Below are positions 54,168-63,187 of a stretch of 64,000 bases of DNA, in pieces. The DNA is from Sulfurivermis sp041678005 (GTDB lineage Bacteria > Pseudomonadota > Gammaproteobacteria > Thiohalomonadales > Thiohalomonadaceae), in the NCBI GenBank assembly GCA_041678005.1, contig JBAYOW010000003.1, positions 29,953-93,952 of the forward strand, in the 5' to 3' direction. The position numbers and the translations under genes were made by a program. Each line of letters opens with the position of its first letter. Position 1 is the first letter of the stretch. The notes under the pieces are model-generated. The model searched no databases and had not been told where the DNA came from. It worked only from the letters and a program-made list of their open reading frames with translations.

Positions 54168-55292
54168 TCATTGCAGGCGACCTCGTACAAATACTGTGGC
54201 CATCGTCAGCGTCACAAACGCGATTATGGCCAGCGGCCAGGTGTTGGCAATTATGTCGGCAACTGGCATCGCCTTGAGGAAGGTGCCCTCGACAATGATC
54301 AGGAAATGCGTGAGCGGGATCGCCTGTGCCAGCCACTGCAATACCATTGGCATATTTTCAACCGGCGTGGCAAAACCAGACATCAGCACTGCGGGCACAC
54401 TAATAGCGGACGCGCCCAGGATCGCCTGCTGCTGTGTCGCAGAGACGGAGGACACCAGCAGGCCAATGCCGACCACCGACAAGATGAATAGCAGCAGACT
54501 TGGCAGCAACAACCAGAATGAGCCCTGAAACGGAATGTTAAATATAAATGCCGCTGCGGCGATCATCAACAAGCCCAGAATAGCGCCGATGGCGACTGCC
54601 GGCACGGTCTTGGCGACGATGATCTCCAGCGTGGTGGTCGGTGATACTAATAGCTGGTCGAAGGTGCCCAGCTCACGCTCGCGCGCAATCGACAGTGCAG
54701 TGATCATCAGCGCACTAAAGAACACCAAAATGCCCGCCAAGGCCGGCACCACAAACCAGCGGTAGATCAGGTTGGGGTTAAACCAGTGACGGACGACAAC
54801 TGGAGATGCACGCTGCGGCTCTTTCCTGGCAGCGGCACTAACATCAGCCGCGATGGCGTTGAGATAACCGACCGTGATCTGACCGGCATTACTGCGACGG
54901 CCATCGACGATGACCTGCAAGGTACCACTACCACCTGCCGTGATATGGCGTGAAAAATCCGGCCCCATATCGAGCACGGCAATCACCTTACCCCGATCGA
55001 GCAACCCGCGTAACTCATCACGATTGTGCACTGTATACACCTTATTCACGAAGTCGGCTGCGGCAACACGTGTCACCATCTCCTGCGACCAATAGCCTAC
55101 ATCCTGGTTGTAAATGGCGATGTTGGCGTTGCGCACCTCCAACGTTGCTGCAAATGCAAAGATCAGCAGTTGCATCATGGGCGGGACAAACACGATAAGA
55201 CGGCTGCGCGGATCGCGCAAAATACTGAGCAGCTCCTTGACGATCTGAGCACGCAGACGACTGACAGAGAATGTTTTGAAAGTTTGCGCCAT
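54168..55292 (-). CDS. ybhR: ABC-2 type permease (YbhR-like)
   Basis: 374 residues. One N-terminal helix (RLIVFVPPMMQLLIFAFAAT) is followed by a large extracytoplasmic domain (about 45-170) and five C-terminal helices; RERELGTFDQLLVSPTT is the ABC-2 permease signature. It pairs with the upstream permease and the double-ATPase protein as in E. coli YbhFSR, which exports small toxic compounds or cations. It starts 3 bp after the previous gene's stop. Confidence 0.88.
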   Translation of the reverse strand: MAQTFKTFSVSRLRAQIVKELLSILRDPRSRLIVFVPPMMQLLIFAFAATLEVRNANIAIYNQDVGYWSQEMVTRVAAADFVNKVYTVHNRDELRGLLDRGKVIAVLDMGPDFSRHITAGGSGTLQVIVDGRRSNAGQITVGYLNAIAADVSAAARKEPQRASPVVVRHWFNPNLIYRWFVVPALAGILVFFSALMITALSIARERELGTFDQLLVSPTTTLEIIVAKTVPAVAIGAILGLLMIAAAAFIFNIPFQGSFWLLLPSLLLFILSVVGIGLLVSSVSATQQQAILGASAISVPAVLMSGFATPVENMPMVLQWLAQAIPLTHFLIIVEGTFLKAMPVADIIANTWPLAIIAFVTLTMATVFVRGRLQ

Positions 55293-55295
55293 CGT

Positions 55296-56471
55296 TCAGG
55301 ACTCCAGGTTCTTGCGCGTCTTACTCTTGGCAATCACAAAGAAGACCACGCCAATCGCAGCCATCGCAGCCAGATCGGGAAGAAATACAGCCCAAACATC
55401 GCCTGCCAGAAATACAGTCTGCAGCGAAGAGACAAAGTAACGTGCCGGGATCAGGTACGTGATAGTCTGAATCGCCAACGGCATGGCATCGATCTCAAAG
55501 AAAAAACCCGACAGCAGAAATGCCGGTAAAAAACCCGAGAACAGCGCAATCTGTGAGGCAAGGAACTGGTTTTTAGTTACCGATGAGATAAGCAAACCCT
55601 GGCCGAGCGCAGGGATCAGGAACACTGCCGACAGCGTCAGCAGCGCCACCAGCGAACCCCGCAAGGGCACATCGAATACGAACACGGCAAGTGCTGTGGA
55701 CGCCAGTGTGGCGATCATCCCCAGCACAAAATAGGGCAGTAATTTGCCGACCAGGATTTCCATCACCGAAGCTGGGGTCGACAGAATAGCCTCCATCGTT
55801 CCGCGCTCCCACTCGCGTGCTACCACCAACGCGGTGAGCAGAGTACCGATGATGGTCATAACGATCGCAATTGCCCCAGGCACAAGCGCACGGCGACTTT
55901 CAAGTTCAGCATTAAACCAGTAACGCGGCTCCAGCTTGATCGCCGATGCCATAGCGCCTGTACTGTGTCCTGCTCCCCAGGTCTGCACCACACCCTGCGC
56001 ATAATTGGCAACGAAGTTGGCTGTATTTGGCTGTGAGCCGTCAGTAATCACCTGCACCAGCGGCTGTGGCAGGGAGGATGCCAGCCGACTTTCAAAGTCC
56101 TGCGGAATCACAACAATCCCGCGCAGCTTACCGGAGACGAGCTGATCAGCCACTTCGCGACGGTCGCGCGCAGGCGTTACCTGCAAGTAGCGGGTAGCAG
56201 CAAATGCACCGGCCAGTGCCTGCGCAGAGGGGCTGTCGGATTCCAGCACAACACCTATGCGTACTTCGCGAACATCCAGCGACACGGCATAGGCGAACAG
56301 AAACAGCAGTATTACCGGCAGCACGAAGGCAATCAGGATGGTGGACGGGTCGCGTATGGCCTGCAGACTTTCCTTACGCACCAGGGCAGTCAAGCGCCAC
56401 AAATCAAACGAGCGATTGGCACGTTCCTTATGCTCGTCGGCTGCACCAATTACGGTGCTTTCCACAGTCAT
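55296..56471 (-). CDS. ybhS: ABC-2 type permease (YbhS-like)
   Basis: 391 residues with the same layout as its neighbour: helix at about 42-62, extracytoplasmic domain, five helices, and the signature VAREWERGTMEAILSTPASV. The cytoplasmic N-terminus is longer (about 35 residues). Its ATG overlaps the stop of the ATPase gene (ATGA), so the exporter subunits are translated together. The reading frame is intact. Confidence 0.88.
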   Translation of the reverse strand: MTVESTVIGAADEHKERANRSFDLWRLTALVRKESLQAIRDPSTILIAFVLPVILLFLFAYAVSLDVREVRIGVVLESDSPSAQALAGAFAATRYLQVTPARDRREVADQLVSGKLRGIVVIPQDFESRLASSLPQPLVQVITDGSQPNTANFVANYAQGVVQTWGAGHSTGAMASAIKLEPRYWFNAELESRRALVPGAIAIVMTIIGTLLTALVVAREWERGTMEAILSTPASVMEILVGKLLPYFVLGMIATLASTALAVFVFDVPLRGSLVALLTLSAVFLIPALGQGLLISSVTKNQFLASQIALFSGFLPAFLLSGFFFEIDAMPLAIQTITYLIPARYFVSSLQTVFLAGDVWAVFLPDLAAMAAIGVVFFVIAKSKTRKNLES

Positions 56472-58258
56472 GCTGGTACCTTCATCGTATTCTCTTCCTG
56501 CTCTGCCCTATCGGCTGATTCGACCAAATGGATAAAGGCATCTTCCATCGTGGGGTCGGGATGCTTCTCGTTTCTGGCGTCGTACTTGAGCGCGTCTGGT
56601 GTATCAAGCGCGATCAGCCTGGCGCGATACATCATCGCCACACGATCGCAATATTCGGCCTCGTCCATAAAGTGGGTGGTGACCATCACCGTTACACCTT
56701 TGCGCGCCAAACCATTGATGTGAGTCCAGAACTCACGTCTGGTAATGGGATCGACCCCAGAGGTTGGTTCGTCCAGAAACAACACTGGCGGACGATGCAT
56801 TAGTGCGCAGGCCAGCGCCAGGCGTTGCTTGTATCCAAGCGGCAGCTCATCGGGCGAGGTGGATAGATATTGCTTCAGATCGAAGGTTTCGATCATTTCA
56901 TCAATGCGACTACGCTTGGCATCGCCTTCCAAACCATACACACCTGCAGAGAATTCAAGGTTTTGTTTTACTGACAGTAGTCCGTACAGGGAGAATTTCT
57001 GTGCCATGTAGCCCAACTGGTTTTTTGCCTCGCCTGTGGCGTAACGCAAATCATTGCCGACCACGTGCGCCTCGCCCTCGGTCGGTTTGAGTAGCCCGCA
57101 GAGCATTTTGAAGGTCGTATACTTACCTGCGCCATTAGGGCCGAGCAGGCCAAAGATCTCACCTTTTTGCACCTCGAAACTGACATTGTCAGTGGCTGCA
57201 AAAGTACCGAAACGTTTAGTCAGATTGCGACACGACACAGCAATATCGGAATCAAGCTCAACCGCGTCGATCTGCTCTGCCAGTGCCGACGTGCCTCCGG
57301 GCCCACCGCCGAGCAAATCAATGAAGGCATCATCAAAACGAGCTTGTACGGGTTTAAGTGTCGCGCCGACCTCTTCGGCCAATGCTTCAATTTCCTTGCG
57401 TGAGACACCATCGCGCAGCACCACGCGCACCGCATCGCCTTGAATTACACCGTCACCAACAGTGTCAAGATCAAGCGCTCTGGACAGCACGGCACGACGC
57501 TCGCTACCGACCTGTTCCAGGCGAAAGCTGCGCTCTTTTAGACGGCCGGTGAGTTCTTGTGGTGGGCCGTCAAACTCAAGCTTGCCCTCGTTGAGCAGCA
57601 ACACGTTTTGGCAACGCTCGGCCTCATCAAGATAAGCAGTTGACCAGACCACGGCCATGCCCTCATCGGTCAGCACCTGCACCATGCGCCACAGATCCTG
57701 ACGGCTGACAGGATCAACGCCCACACTAGGCTCATCCAGCAGCAGCACGCGGGGTTTTGCCATCAGTGCGCATGCCAGGCCAAGTTTTTGCTTCATACCA
57801 CCGGAAAGTTTGCCTGCAAGGCGCTCAGTGAACGGGCCAAGCCGAGTAAAATCGAGCAGGTCTTCAAATATATCTGAGTGATGATCGGCGTCCATGCCAC
57901 GCAGTTGTGCGTAAAGACGCATATTTTCCATCACCGACAAGTCTTCATAGAGACCAAAGCGCTGGGGCATATAACCGCTAGCGATGTGGATCGCCGTGTT
58001 ATCAGTGACCACATCAAAGCCAGCGAGTGTGACGCTACCGTCATTAGGTACCAGCAAACCGGTCATAATGCGCATCAGCGTCGTCTTGCCTGCGCCATCG
58101 GGACCGACCAAACCGGTGAGACGGCCATAGTGGATCTGGGCATTGAACCCGCGTAATGCCTCGACCTTGCCAAAGTTTTTGACCACACCGTCGATGATAA
58201 CTGCCGCAGTTTCTTTCTCGTGCATTAGCGAATTAGTAGTGGCTGGGTATGTGTTCAT
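56468..58258 (-). CDS. ybhF: Double ABC ATPase (YbhF-like), second Walker A altered
   Basis: 596 residues with two nucleotide-binding domains. Domain 1: Walker A GPDGAGKTT, signature LSGGMKQKL, Walker B VLLLDEPSVGVDP. Domain 2: GPNGAGKYTT, signature LPLGYKQRL, Walker B VLFLDEPTSGVDP. In domain 2 the Ser/Thr after the P-loop lysine is Y380 (codon TAT, bases 57119-57121), which should disturb Mg2+/phosphate binding. ATG 58258 is chosen, one base after the previous stop; a longer frame to 58309 overlaps that gene. It energises export by YbhS/YbhR. Confidence 0.9.
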   Translation of the reverse strand: MNTYPATTNSLMHEKETAAVIIDGVVKNFGKVEALRGFNAQIHYGRLTGLVGPDGAGKTTLMRIMTGLLVPNDGSVTLAGFDVVTDNTAIHIASGYMPQRFGLYEDLSVMENMRLYAQLRGMDADHHSDIFEDLLDFTRLGPFTERLAGKLSGGMKQKLGLACALMAKPRVLLLDEPSVGVDPVSRQDLWRMVQVLTDEGMAVVWSTAYLDEAERCQNVLLLNEGKLEFDGPPQELTGRLKERSFRLEQVGSERRAVLSRALDLDTVGDGVIQGDAVRVVLRDGVSRKEIEALAEEVGATLKPVQARFDDAFIDLLGGGPGGTSALAEQIDAVELDSDIAVSCRNLTKRFGTFAATDNVSFEVQKGEIFGLLGPNGAGKYTTFKMLCGLLKPTEGEAHVVGNDLRYATGEAKNQLGYMAQKFSLYGLLSVKQNLEFSAGVYGLEGDAKRSRIDEMIETFDLKQYLSTSPDELPLGYKQRLALACALMHRPPVLFLDEPTSGVDPITRREFWTHINGLARKGVTVMVTTHFMDEAEYCDRVAMMYRARLIALDTPDALKYDARNEKHPDPTMEDAFIHLVESADRAEQEENTMKVPA

Positions 58259-58259
58259 G

Positions 58260-59294
58260 CTATTGCGTTTGAGCAGTTTTATTGAGTGCTGCACGAGTAT
58301 CAACATCAACTGTTACCGGCATACCCTGGCGCAGTCCCTGATCGGCGTCAGTGACCACAACCCGCAGCCGGTAGACAAGATCAGTGCGCAGTTCCGTGGT
58401 TTCTACCGTTTTAGGTGTGAACTCGGCGCGTGGTGAGATGAAGCCGATCTGGCCCAAATAGACTTTGTTGGAAGAGTCCGTACGCACACGCACTTGCGTG
58501 CCAGGGGCGATACGACCAAGATCCGGTTCACTGACATACGCGCGCACGTAAACAGGATCGCCAAGACTAAGGCTATACACCGTGCTGTTACTAGTCACCA
58601 TGCTGCCTGGTTCGCGCACCCGTGCCATCACAATGGCATTGCTGGGCGCAATAAGCATAGTGTCAGCAAGCGCAGTATTTGCTTGGGCAAGTGCCGCCTC
58701 AGCGGCGTCCACCCGTGCCGCACCAGCCTCAATATCCTCACTTCGAAAGCCGTCCTTCGATAACGACAATGCGGCTTTGGCTGAAGTCAGGCTGGCTACC
58801 GCCTGCTCATAGTCCGCGCGTGCCGCGTCTGCAGTGCGCTGACTGCTGGCACCCGACTTGAGCAAGGCACTCTGTCGGCTGAAGTTGCGCTCGGCCTCAT
58901 GTGCGACGACCTGCGCCTGATTGACGCCTTCTTGTGCCTGCGCTATCTCTTGTGGTCGGCTCCCACTGCGGAGCTTGTCGAGCCCGGCGCGCGCGGCACG
59001 CAATTCAGCTTCTATGGCAGCAAGCGCTTCGCGGTATGGGCGGTCGTCGAGTTGCGCCATCACCTTACCAGCAGTGACCGTGTCGCCCTCGTCAAAGAAC
59101 ATTACTGCCACGCGACCGGGCTGGCGAAAGGCAAGTTCGACTTCGCGGATATCTACATTGCCATACAGACGCAGCACGCCATCGTCGTCAGTTTCGTACA
59201 GCAGCCACCACAGTCCCAGGCCACCAGCGGCAAGAATGACAAAGGCAAGTAAAATCCAGCGTAATTTGCTGGTGGCAGGTTTCGGAGTTTTCAT
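58260..59294 (-). CDS. ybhG: HlyD-family membrane-fusion protein (YbhG-like)
   Basis: 344 residues: one membrane anchor (LRWILLAFVILAAGGLGLWW), lipoyl-like half-motifs (YGNVDIREVELAFRQPGRV), a long periplasmic coiled coil (about 90-200, rich in Ala/Glu/Arg) and a C-terminal beta-barrel (SEPDLGRIAPGTQVRVRTDS). It links the inner-membrane exporter to an outer-membrane factor. ATG 59294 has GGGTG upstream; the frame to 59381 is not needed. First gene of a five-gene minus-strand operon, 96 bp from the TetR-type operator. Confidence 0.9.
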   Translation of the reverse strand: MKTPKPATSKLRWILLAFVILAAGGLGLWWLLYETDDDGVLRLYGNVDIREVELAFRQPGRVAVMFFDEGDTVTAGKVMAQLDDRPYREALAAIEAELRAARAGLDKLRSGSRPQEIAQAQEGVNQAQVVAHEAERNFSRQSALLKSGASSQRTADAARADYEQAVASLTSAKAALSLSKDGFRSEDIEAGAARVDAAEAALAQANTALADTMLIAPSNAIVMARVREPGSMVTSNSTVYSLSLGDPVYVRAYVSEPDLGRIAPGTQVRVRTDSSNKVYLGQIGFISPRAEFTPKTVETTELRTDLVYRLRVVVTDADQGLRQGMPVTVDVDTRAALNKTAQTQ

Positions 59295-59389
59295 CGTGCA
59301 CCCTATTGTCCATTCTTGGTAAATCAAGTATAGGAAACGGTTTGATGAAAATCCCTGTGTAAGATCACACCAACACCGCAACCCGATAA

Positions 59390-59409
59390 GATAGTAATAG
59401 ATTACTATC
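59390..59409. promoter_or_regulatory. TetR-type operator upstream of the exporter operon
   Basis: GATAGTAATAGATTACTATC: perfect 9-bp arms with a 2-bp spacer, in the 316-bp gap between the exporter operon and the patatin gene. A close copy lies directly before the tetR gene (61240-61259), so both are probably bound by that regulator. The rest of this gap holds no gene. Confidence 0.8.
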
Positions 59410-59610
59410 TATTTAGGATAGAAATAATAAATGACCGTGTCAAGAGCTTAGCTAATATCCCTGTGCCCCTCTGTAGTGTTAGGGTCAGGTTTTCAACACG
59501 GTAATAGCTATGCAGATAGTTACGCAGAAACTTCCGAACGATCCTATCGACACTCATCACGAGGCATCCAGGGCTTTGAGTATTTATAGGCGCGATGTTT
59601 GGAATGTGCC

Positions 59611-61059
59611 ATGACGCAACTTAGTTGCCATTGTTCAGAAGTCGGACACTTGAGTGTGCGACAAAGCACATTAAGATGGGCGCGTGCTGTTTTAGTGGTG
59701 CACCTGTTGTTGCTGTTTTCCGCTTGTGCGCACTACACGCCAAATACCGAGTTGAAGCACTACGATCCAACATCTGGATACCGACTGGAAACTTTAGACC
59801 CAGGCGAAAACTCAGGTAACCTGCTTGTGGTGCTGACATTTTCTGGCGGCGGCACGCGTGCTGCCACAATGGCTTATGGAGTGCTCGAACAGCTTGCGGA
59901 AACTGAGATCGTTTGGGAAGGTCGGCGCAAACGCCTACTTGATGAAGTGGATATAATCTCCGCCGTATCTGGCGGTAGCTACACAGCTGCTTACTATGCT
60001 TTATATCGGGATCGTTTGTTTACAGACTTTGAAACGGACTTTCTCAAGCGCAACGTGCAAGGTGCAATCACGCGAAAGATCCTCGCCCCGTTCAATCTGG
60101 TACGCACTTGGAGCCCCAAATTTGGGCGCATTGATCTTGTTGCCGAATACCTGAACGATACGTTGTTTCACAACGCAACATACGGCGATTTACTGGATCA
60201 GGGTCGTCCTCTAATACTGATCAATGCCAGCGATATGTCATTAGGCACACGTTTTGAATTTACTCAAGATCAGTTCGATCTGTTGTGCTCAGATTTGACA
60301 TCATATTCAATTGCCCAGGCGGTAGCGGCATCCAGCGCAGTTCCCATAGCACTCAGTCCACTAAGCTTGCGTAATTACGCCAATGATTGTGGCTATCAAG
60401 AGCCGGACTGGGTAGCCCAAGCGTTAAGTGATCGCGCGGATTCAGCGCGTCGTTTTAATAAAGCAAGTGAACTGCGCTCCTATCTTGACCATGCAAGACG
60501 CCCATATATTCATCTGCTAGATGGCGGAATTTCAGATAATACCGGCTTGCGTGCTTTACTTGACCGTACCGTTACAGATCATAATGCTCTGCAGCGCCTT
60601 ACTGACTCGTTATCCGTATCCGCACTGCGCAAGGTCGTACTCATACTTGTCAGTGCTGAAACCCGTCCCGACGTATCGCTGGACCGCGTCGAGACCGTAC
60701 CGACAATATTCCAGGTGATTCGTAACGTTAAAGACATTCCAATAAACCGGTATTCGTTCGAGACTACTGAGCTATTTAAAGCACAAATCGAGAACGACAT
60801 TCATCGACAAGATGGACAAGATACGGAGCTTTATCTTATTGAAGTGACACTTGAGGCAATCAGCAACGAAAACGAACGAGAGCACTACATGGGCATACCC
60901 ACCTCGTTTGTACTGCCCGCTGAAACTGTTGACGATCTGCGGCATCTAGCACACCGCCTGCTCACTGACTCTCCAGATTTTGGTCGTTTGCTGCATGATA
61001 TTGGCGCACAACAAGGTAGCAAAATCCCGCCAACACAAATCATTTCTTCAGAGCACTAA
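59611..61059 (+). CDS. Patatin-like phospholipase, lipoprotein
   Basis: 482 residues with a lipoprotein signal (LLLFSACAHY). The patatin fold is indicated by the oxyanion glycines FSGGGTRAA, the nucleophile serine in ISAVSGGSYTA and the catalytic aspartate in LLDGGISDNTG, so Ser-Asp hydrolysis of acyl esters is expected, probably at a membrane surface. The nucleophile elbow is A-V-S-G-G rather than the common G-x-S-x-G. ATG 59611 is preferred to TTG 59599. It diverges from the exporter operon and precedes tetR on the same strand; the substrate is unknown. Confidence 0.87.
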   Translation: MTQLSCHCSEVGHLSVRQSTLRWARAVLVVHLLLLFSACAHYTPNTELKHYDPTSGYRLETLDPGENSGNLLVVLTFSGGGTRAATMAYGVLEQLAETEIVWEGRRKRLLDEVDIISAVSGGSYTAAYYALYRDRLFTDFETDFLKRNVQGAITRKILAPFNLVRTWSPKFGRIDLVAEYLNDTLFHNATYGDLLDQGRPLILINASDMSLGTRFEFTQDQFDLLCSDLTSYSIAQAVAASSAVPIALSPLSLRNYANDCGYQEPDWVAQALSDRADSARRFNKASELRSYLDHARRPYIHLLDGGISDNTGLRALLDRTVTDHNALQRLTDSLSVSALRKVVLILVSAETRPDVSLDRVETVPTIFQVIRNVKDIPINRYSFETTELFKAQIENDIHRQDGQDTELYLIEVTLEAISNENEREHYMGIPTSFVLPAETVDDLRHLAHRLLTDSPDFGRLLHDIGAQQGSKIPPTQIISSEH

Positions 61060-61239
61060 CAACCCCGGTACGACCCTTGCCTGCCAAGCGCAAAGATCAA
61101 AAACTCTAGATCAGAAACACATGTAGCATAGGCGTGAAAGCGTCAGTCTTTATACCTAAATCTGCCGATCCGTCTAACTTGACACTGCCCCATCCCATTT
61201 GTTTTTGATTTTGATTGTATTGACATCAATACCTAGTAA

Positions 61240-61259
61240 GATAGTAATCAATTACTTGC
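61240..61259. promoter_or_regulatory. TetR-type operator upstream of tetR
   Basis: GATAGTAATCAATTACTTGC shares its left arm with the site at 59390 and keeps AGTAAT-N2-ATTACT. It lies 17 bp before the tetR start, suited to autorepression. Confidence 0.75.
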
Positions 61260-61276
61260 CATTATAGGTGAAAAAA

Positions 61277-61877
61277 ATGAATGAGCCTATTGTTCGTTTA
61301 CCGGCCGACGAGCGACGGGCCGCAACGGTTATAGCTGTGGTAGACCTCGCAGCCAAACAGAATCCCAACGACATCACTACTGCTGCCATTGCCAAGCGAA
61401 TAGGATTAACACAGGGAGCAATTTTTCGTCACTTCCCGACCAAAGATGCCATTTTTCAGGCGGTCATGACGTGGGTGTCCCAACGCCTGCTCGCACGAGT
61501 GGACAAAAGGCATCACGTCGCCGATAGCAGCACTGGAGGCCATGTTCATGGCAAATATTGACTTCGTGGCCAAACATCCAGGCGTGCCACGGATGATGTT
61601 TGGCGAATTACAGCGTGCAGGAAAGACGGCCCCTAAAAGCATGGTTCAGACGCTGCTCCGGCACTATAACGAACGGCTGTATCGCTTACTTGAGGATGGC
61701 AAAGCACAGGGTGAGGTGAGTGTGCAACTCGATACTGAAGCTGCTGTGATCTTGTTTATCGGCACCGTCCAGGGGCTCGTGATGCGGTCCCTGTTGTCCG
61801 GAGATGTCGACAGTATCCGTCACACTGCGCCACGAGTTTTTGCAATTTATAAGCGTGGTATTCAGAGTGTGCAATGA
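61277..61877 (+). pseudogene. TetR-family regulator with +1 frameshift
   Basis: ATG 61277 (AGGTG upstream) opens a typical TetR DNA-binding domain: ITTAAIAKRIGLTQGAIFRH then FPTKDAIFQAV. At the A-run 61505-61508 the frame shifts: the first frame ends after 94 residues. The next frame, from KGITSPIAALEAMFMANIDF, continues the ligand-binding domain to 61877. Deleting one A gives about 199 residues, the normal length and similar to CecR-type regulators of ybh exporters. As read, the protein would keep its DNA-binding part but lose dimerisation and ligand domains. Confidence 0.88.
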
Positions 61878-62206
61878 CGTAAGCAGTAGTGATAGCGTAA
61901 TACTGATCGCTTTCCTGTGATTTTTCCAACCACAAAGGAGAGATTGTCATAGTGGATTAGTAAACGAAATTATTCAAAAACGAGTGACTAAGACTATGGC
62001 TGGAAACTATGCACAATTACTTATTTGCAGATCTAGATAATCTGCCCGGAACGTCTGTTAAGGCCAACGCATGCACATGGTCAAGCACAGCTAAGTCAAA
62101 CTGAAAGGTCAACGGTCTGAACGCAATACTGCCATTTACCTACGTCATTAAACACTGCAAGTTCTTTGTTTAATGTGAATCCACACCAGATCGCAAGGAG
62201 TAAATC
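61878..62206. other. Intergenic gap, nothing recognised
   Basis: 329 bp of AT-rich sequence between the tetR pseudogene and the next gene. No coding frame, hairpin or known repeat was identified. AAGGAG near 62196 belongs to the downstream gene. Confidence 0.6.
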
Positions 62207-62611
62207 ATGAATACACGTCTGCAAACAAATGGATTGCGCTGGGCAATTTCCCTGGTCGCCATTGCATTTGGACTGTTAACGATCAAAGAAGGCGGTCTTG
62301 TTTTGATCGGCAACGAAGCCGCACGCACCGCCGCCGGAAACTATGTTCCGTTTGTACTCTGGTTCAATTTTCTGGCGGGTTTTGCCTATGTTATTGCGGG
62401 CATCGGATTATGGATGCGGCAGCGTTGGGCGGTTTGGCTAGCCATCAGCATCGCGCTCGCAACGGCTTTAATATTCATGTCTTTTGGCATTCATATATCA
62501 ACTGGTGGAGCTTTTGAGAAGCGCACCGTGATTGCGATGAGCATGCGAACCGGGGTGTGGATTGTCATCGCAATATTTGCCTGGCGGATGACTCTGGCAC
62601 AAGATCGTTAG
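62207..62611 (+). CDS. Small four-helix membrane protein, function unknown
   Basis: A 134-residue protein with four hydrophobic segments (about 11-33, 47-68, 72-93, 108-127) and few charged residues between them. ATG 62207 follows AAGGAG at the right distance. I recognise no named family; the pattern NYVPFVLWFNFLAGFAYVIA recalls short conserved membrane proteins of proteobacteria. No partner gene is adjacent. Confidence 0.75.
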   Translation: MNTRLQTNGLRWAISLVAIAFGLLTIKEGGLVLIGNEAARTAAGNYVPFVLWFNFLAGFAYVIAGIGLWMRQRWAVWLAISIALATALIFMSFGIHISTGGAFEKRTVIAMSMRTGVWIVIAIFAWRMTLAQDR

Positions 62612-62759
62612 GCACTTATGAATTTTGCCATGACAGCCTCAGGTTTCTAATGCAGCAGCTTGTAGCCCCCGGGATGTTCCGCACGGCATTGCACTGGCTA
62701 GGCAAAGGCATCGCCTTGGCGCTTGTGCTTGAACAGGAATGGTTGTGTTAGTCCCTTGC

Positions 62760-62985
62760 AAGACAGAGGTTCCACATTCGGCGCAATGCCCGTTGGTTAT
62801 TGCGCTCTATAGTACTGCCGCATCATGGCTTTCCACCACCAAACGTCACCCCCGCGAAGGCAAGGATACAGTTCTTTTGAATTCCTGGATTCCCGCTTAC
62901 GCGGGAAATGACGGACCAGAGTAGAACGTAACCTCTCCCCTCTCCCGCTTGCGGGAGAGGGGCTGTGGGAGAGGGGGGATTCCCC
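62760..62985. repeat. Dispersed GC-rich palindromic repeat
   Basis: Within the 576-bp gap before the WYL gene: GGCGCAATGCCCGTTGGTTA (62778 on), the palindrome TTCCCGC-TTAC-GCGGGAA near 62890, AGAGTAGAACGTAACCTCT, and the hairpin CCCCTCTCCCGC-TT-GCGGGAGAGGGG (62937-62962). Module order differs from the 43.5-kb copies but the units are shared. No gene was found in the gap. Confidence 0.85.
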
Positions 62986-63187
62986 TTGAAGGAAAAGAGC
63001 CATTAATCAAAAGATAAAGATGATTTGGTTCTAGTGCGTCTCTTTCATTTTTTACTACGGTACTCATCAACACAGCTGTTCCCACACCAAGATTTGCAAG
63101 TATCCGCCGTATACAGCACACTTCATCACAAAATAAAAATAACTGGCGCAGGGAATTGAATAACAAAAAACAAGCGGCCTGAAACAC

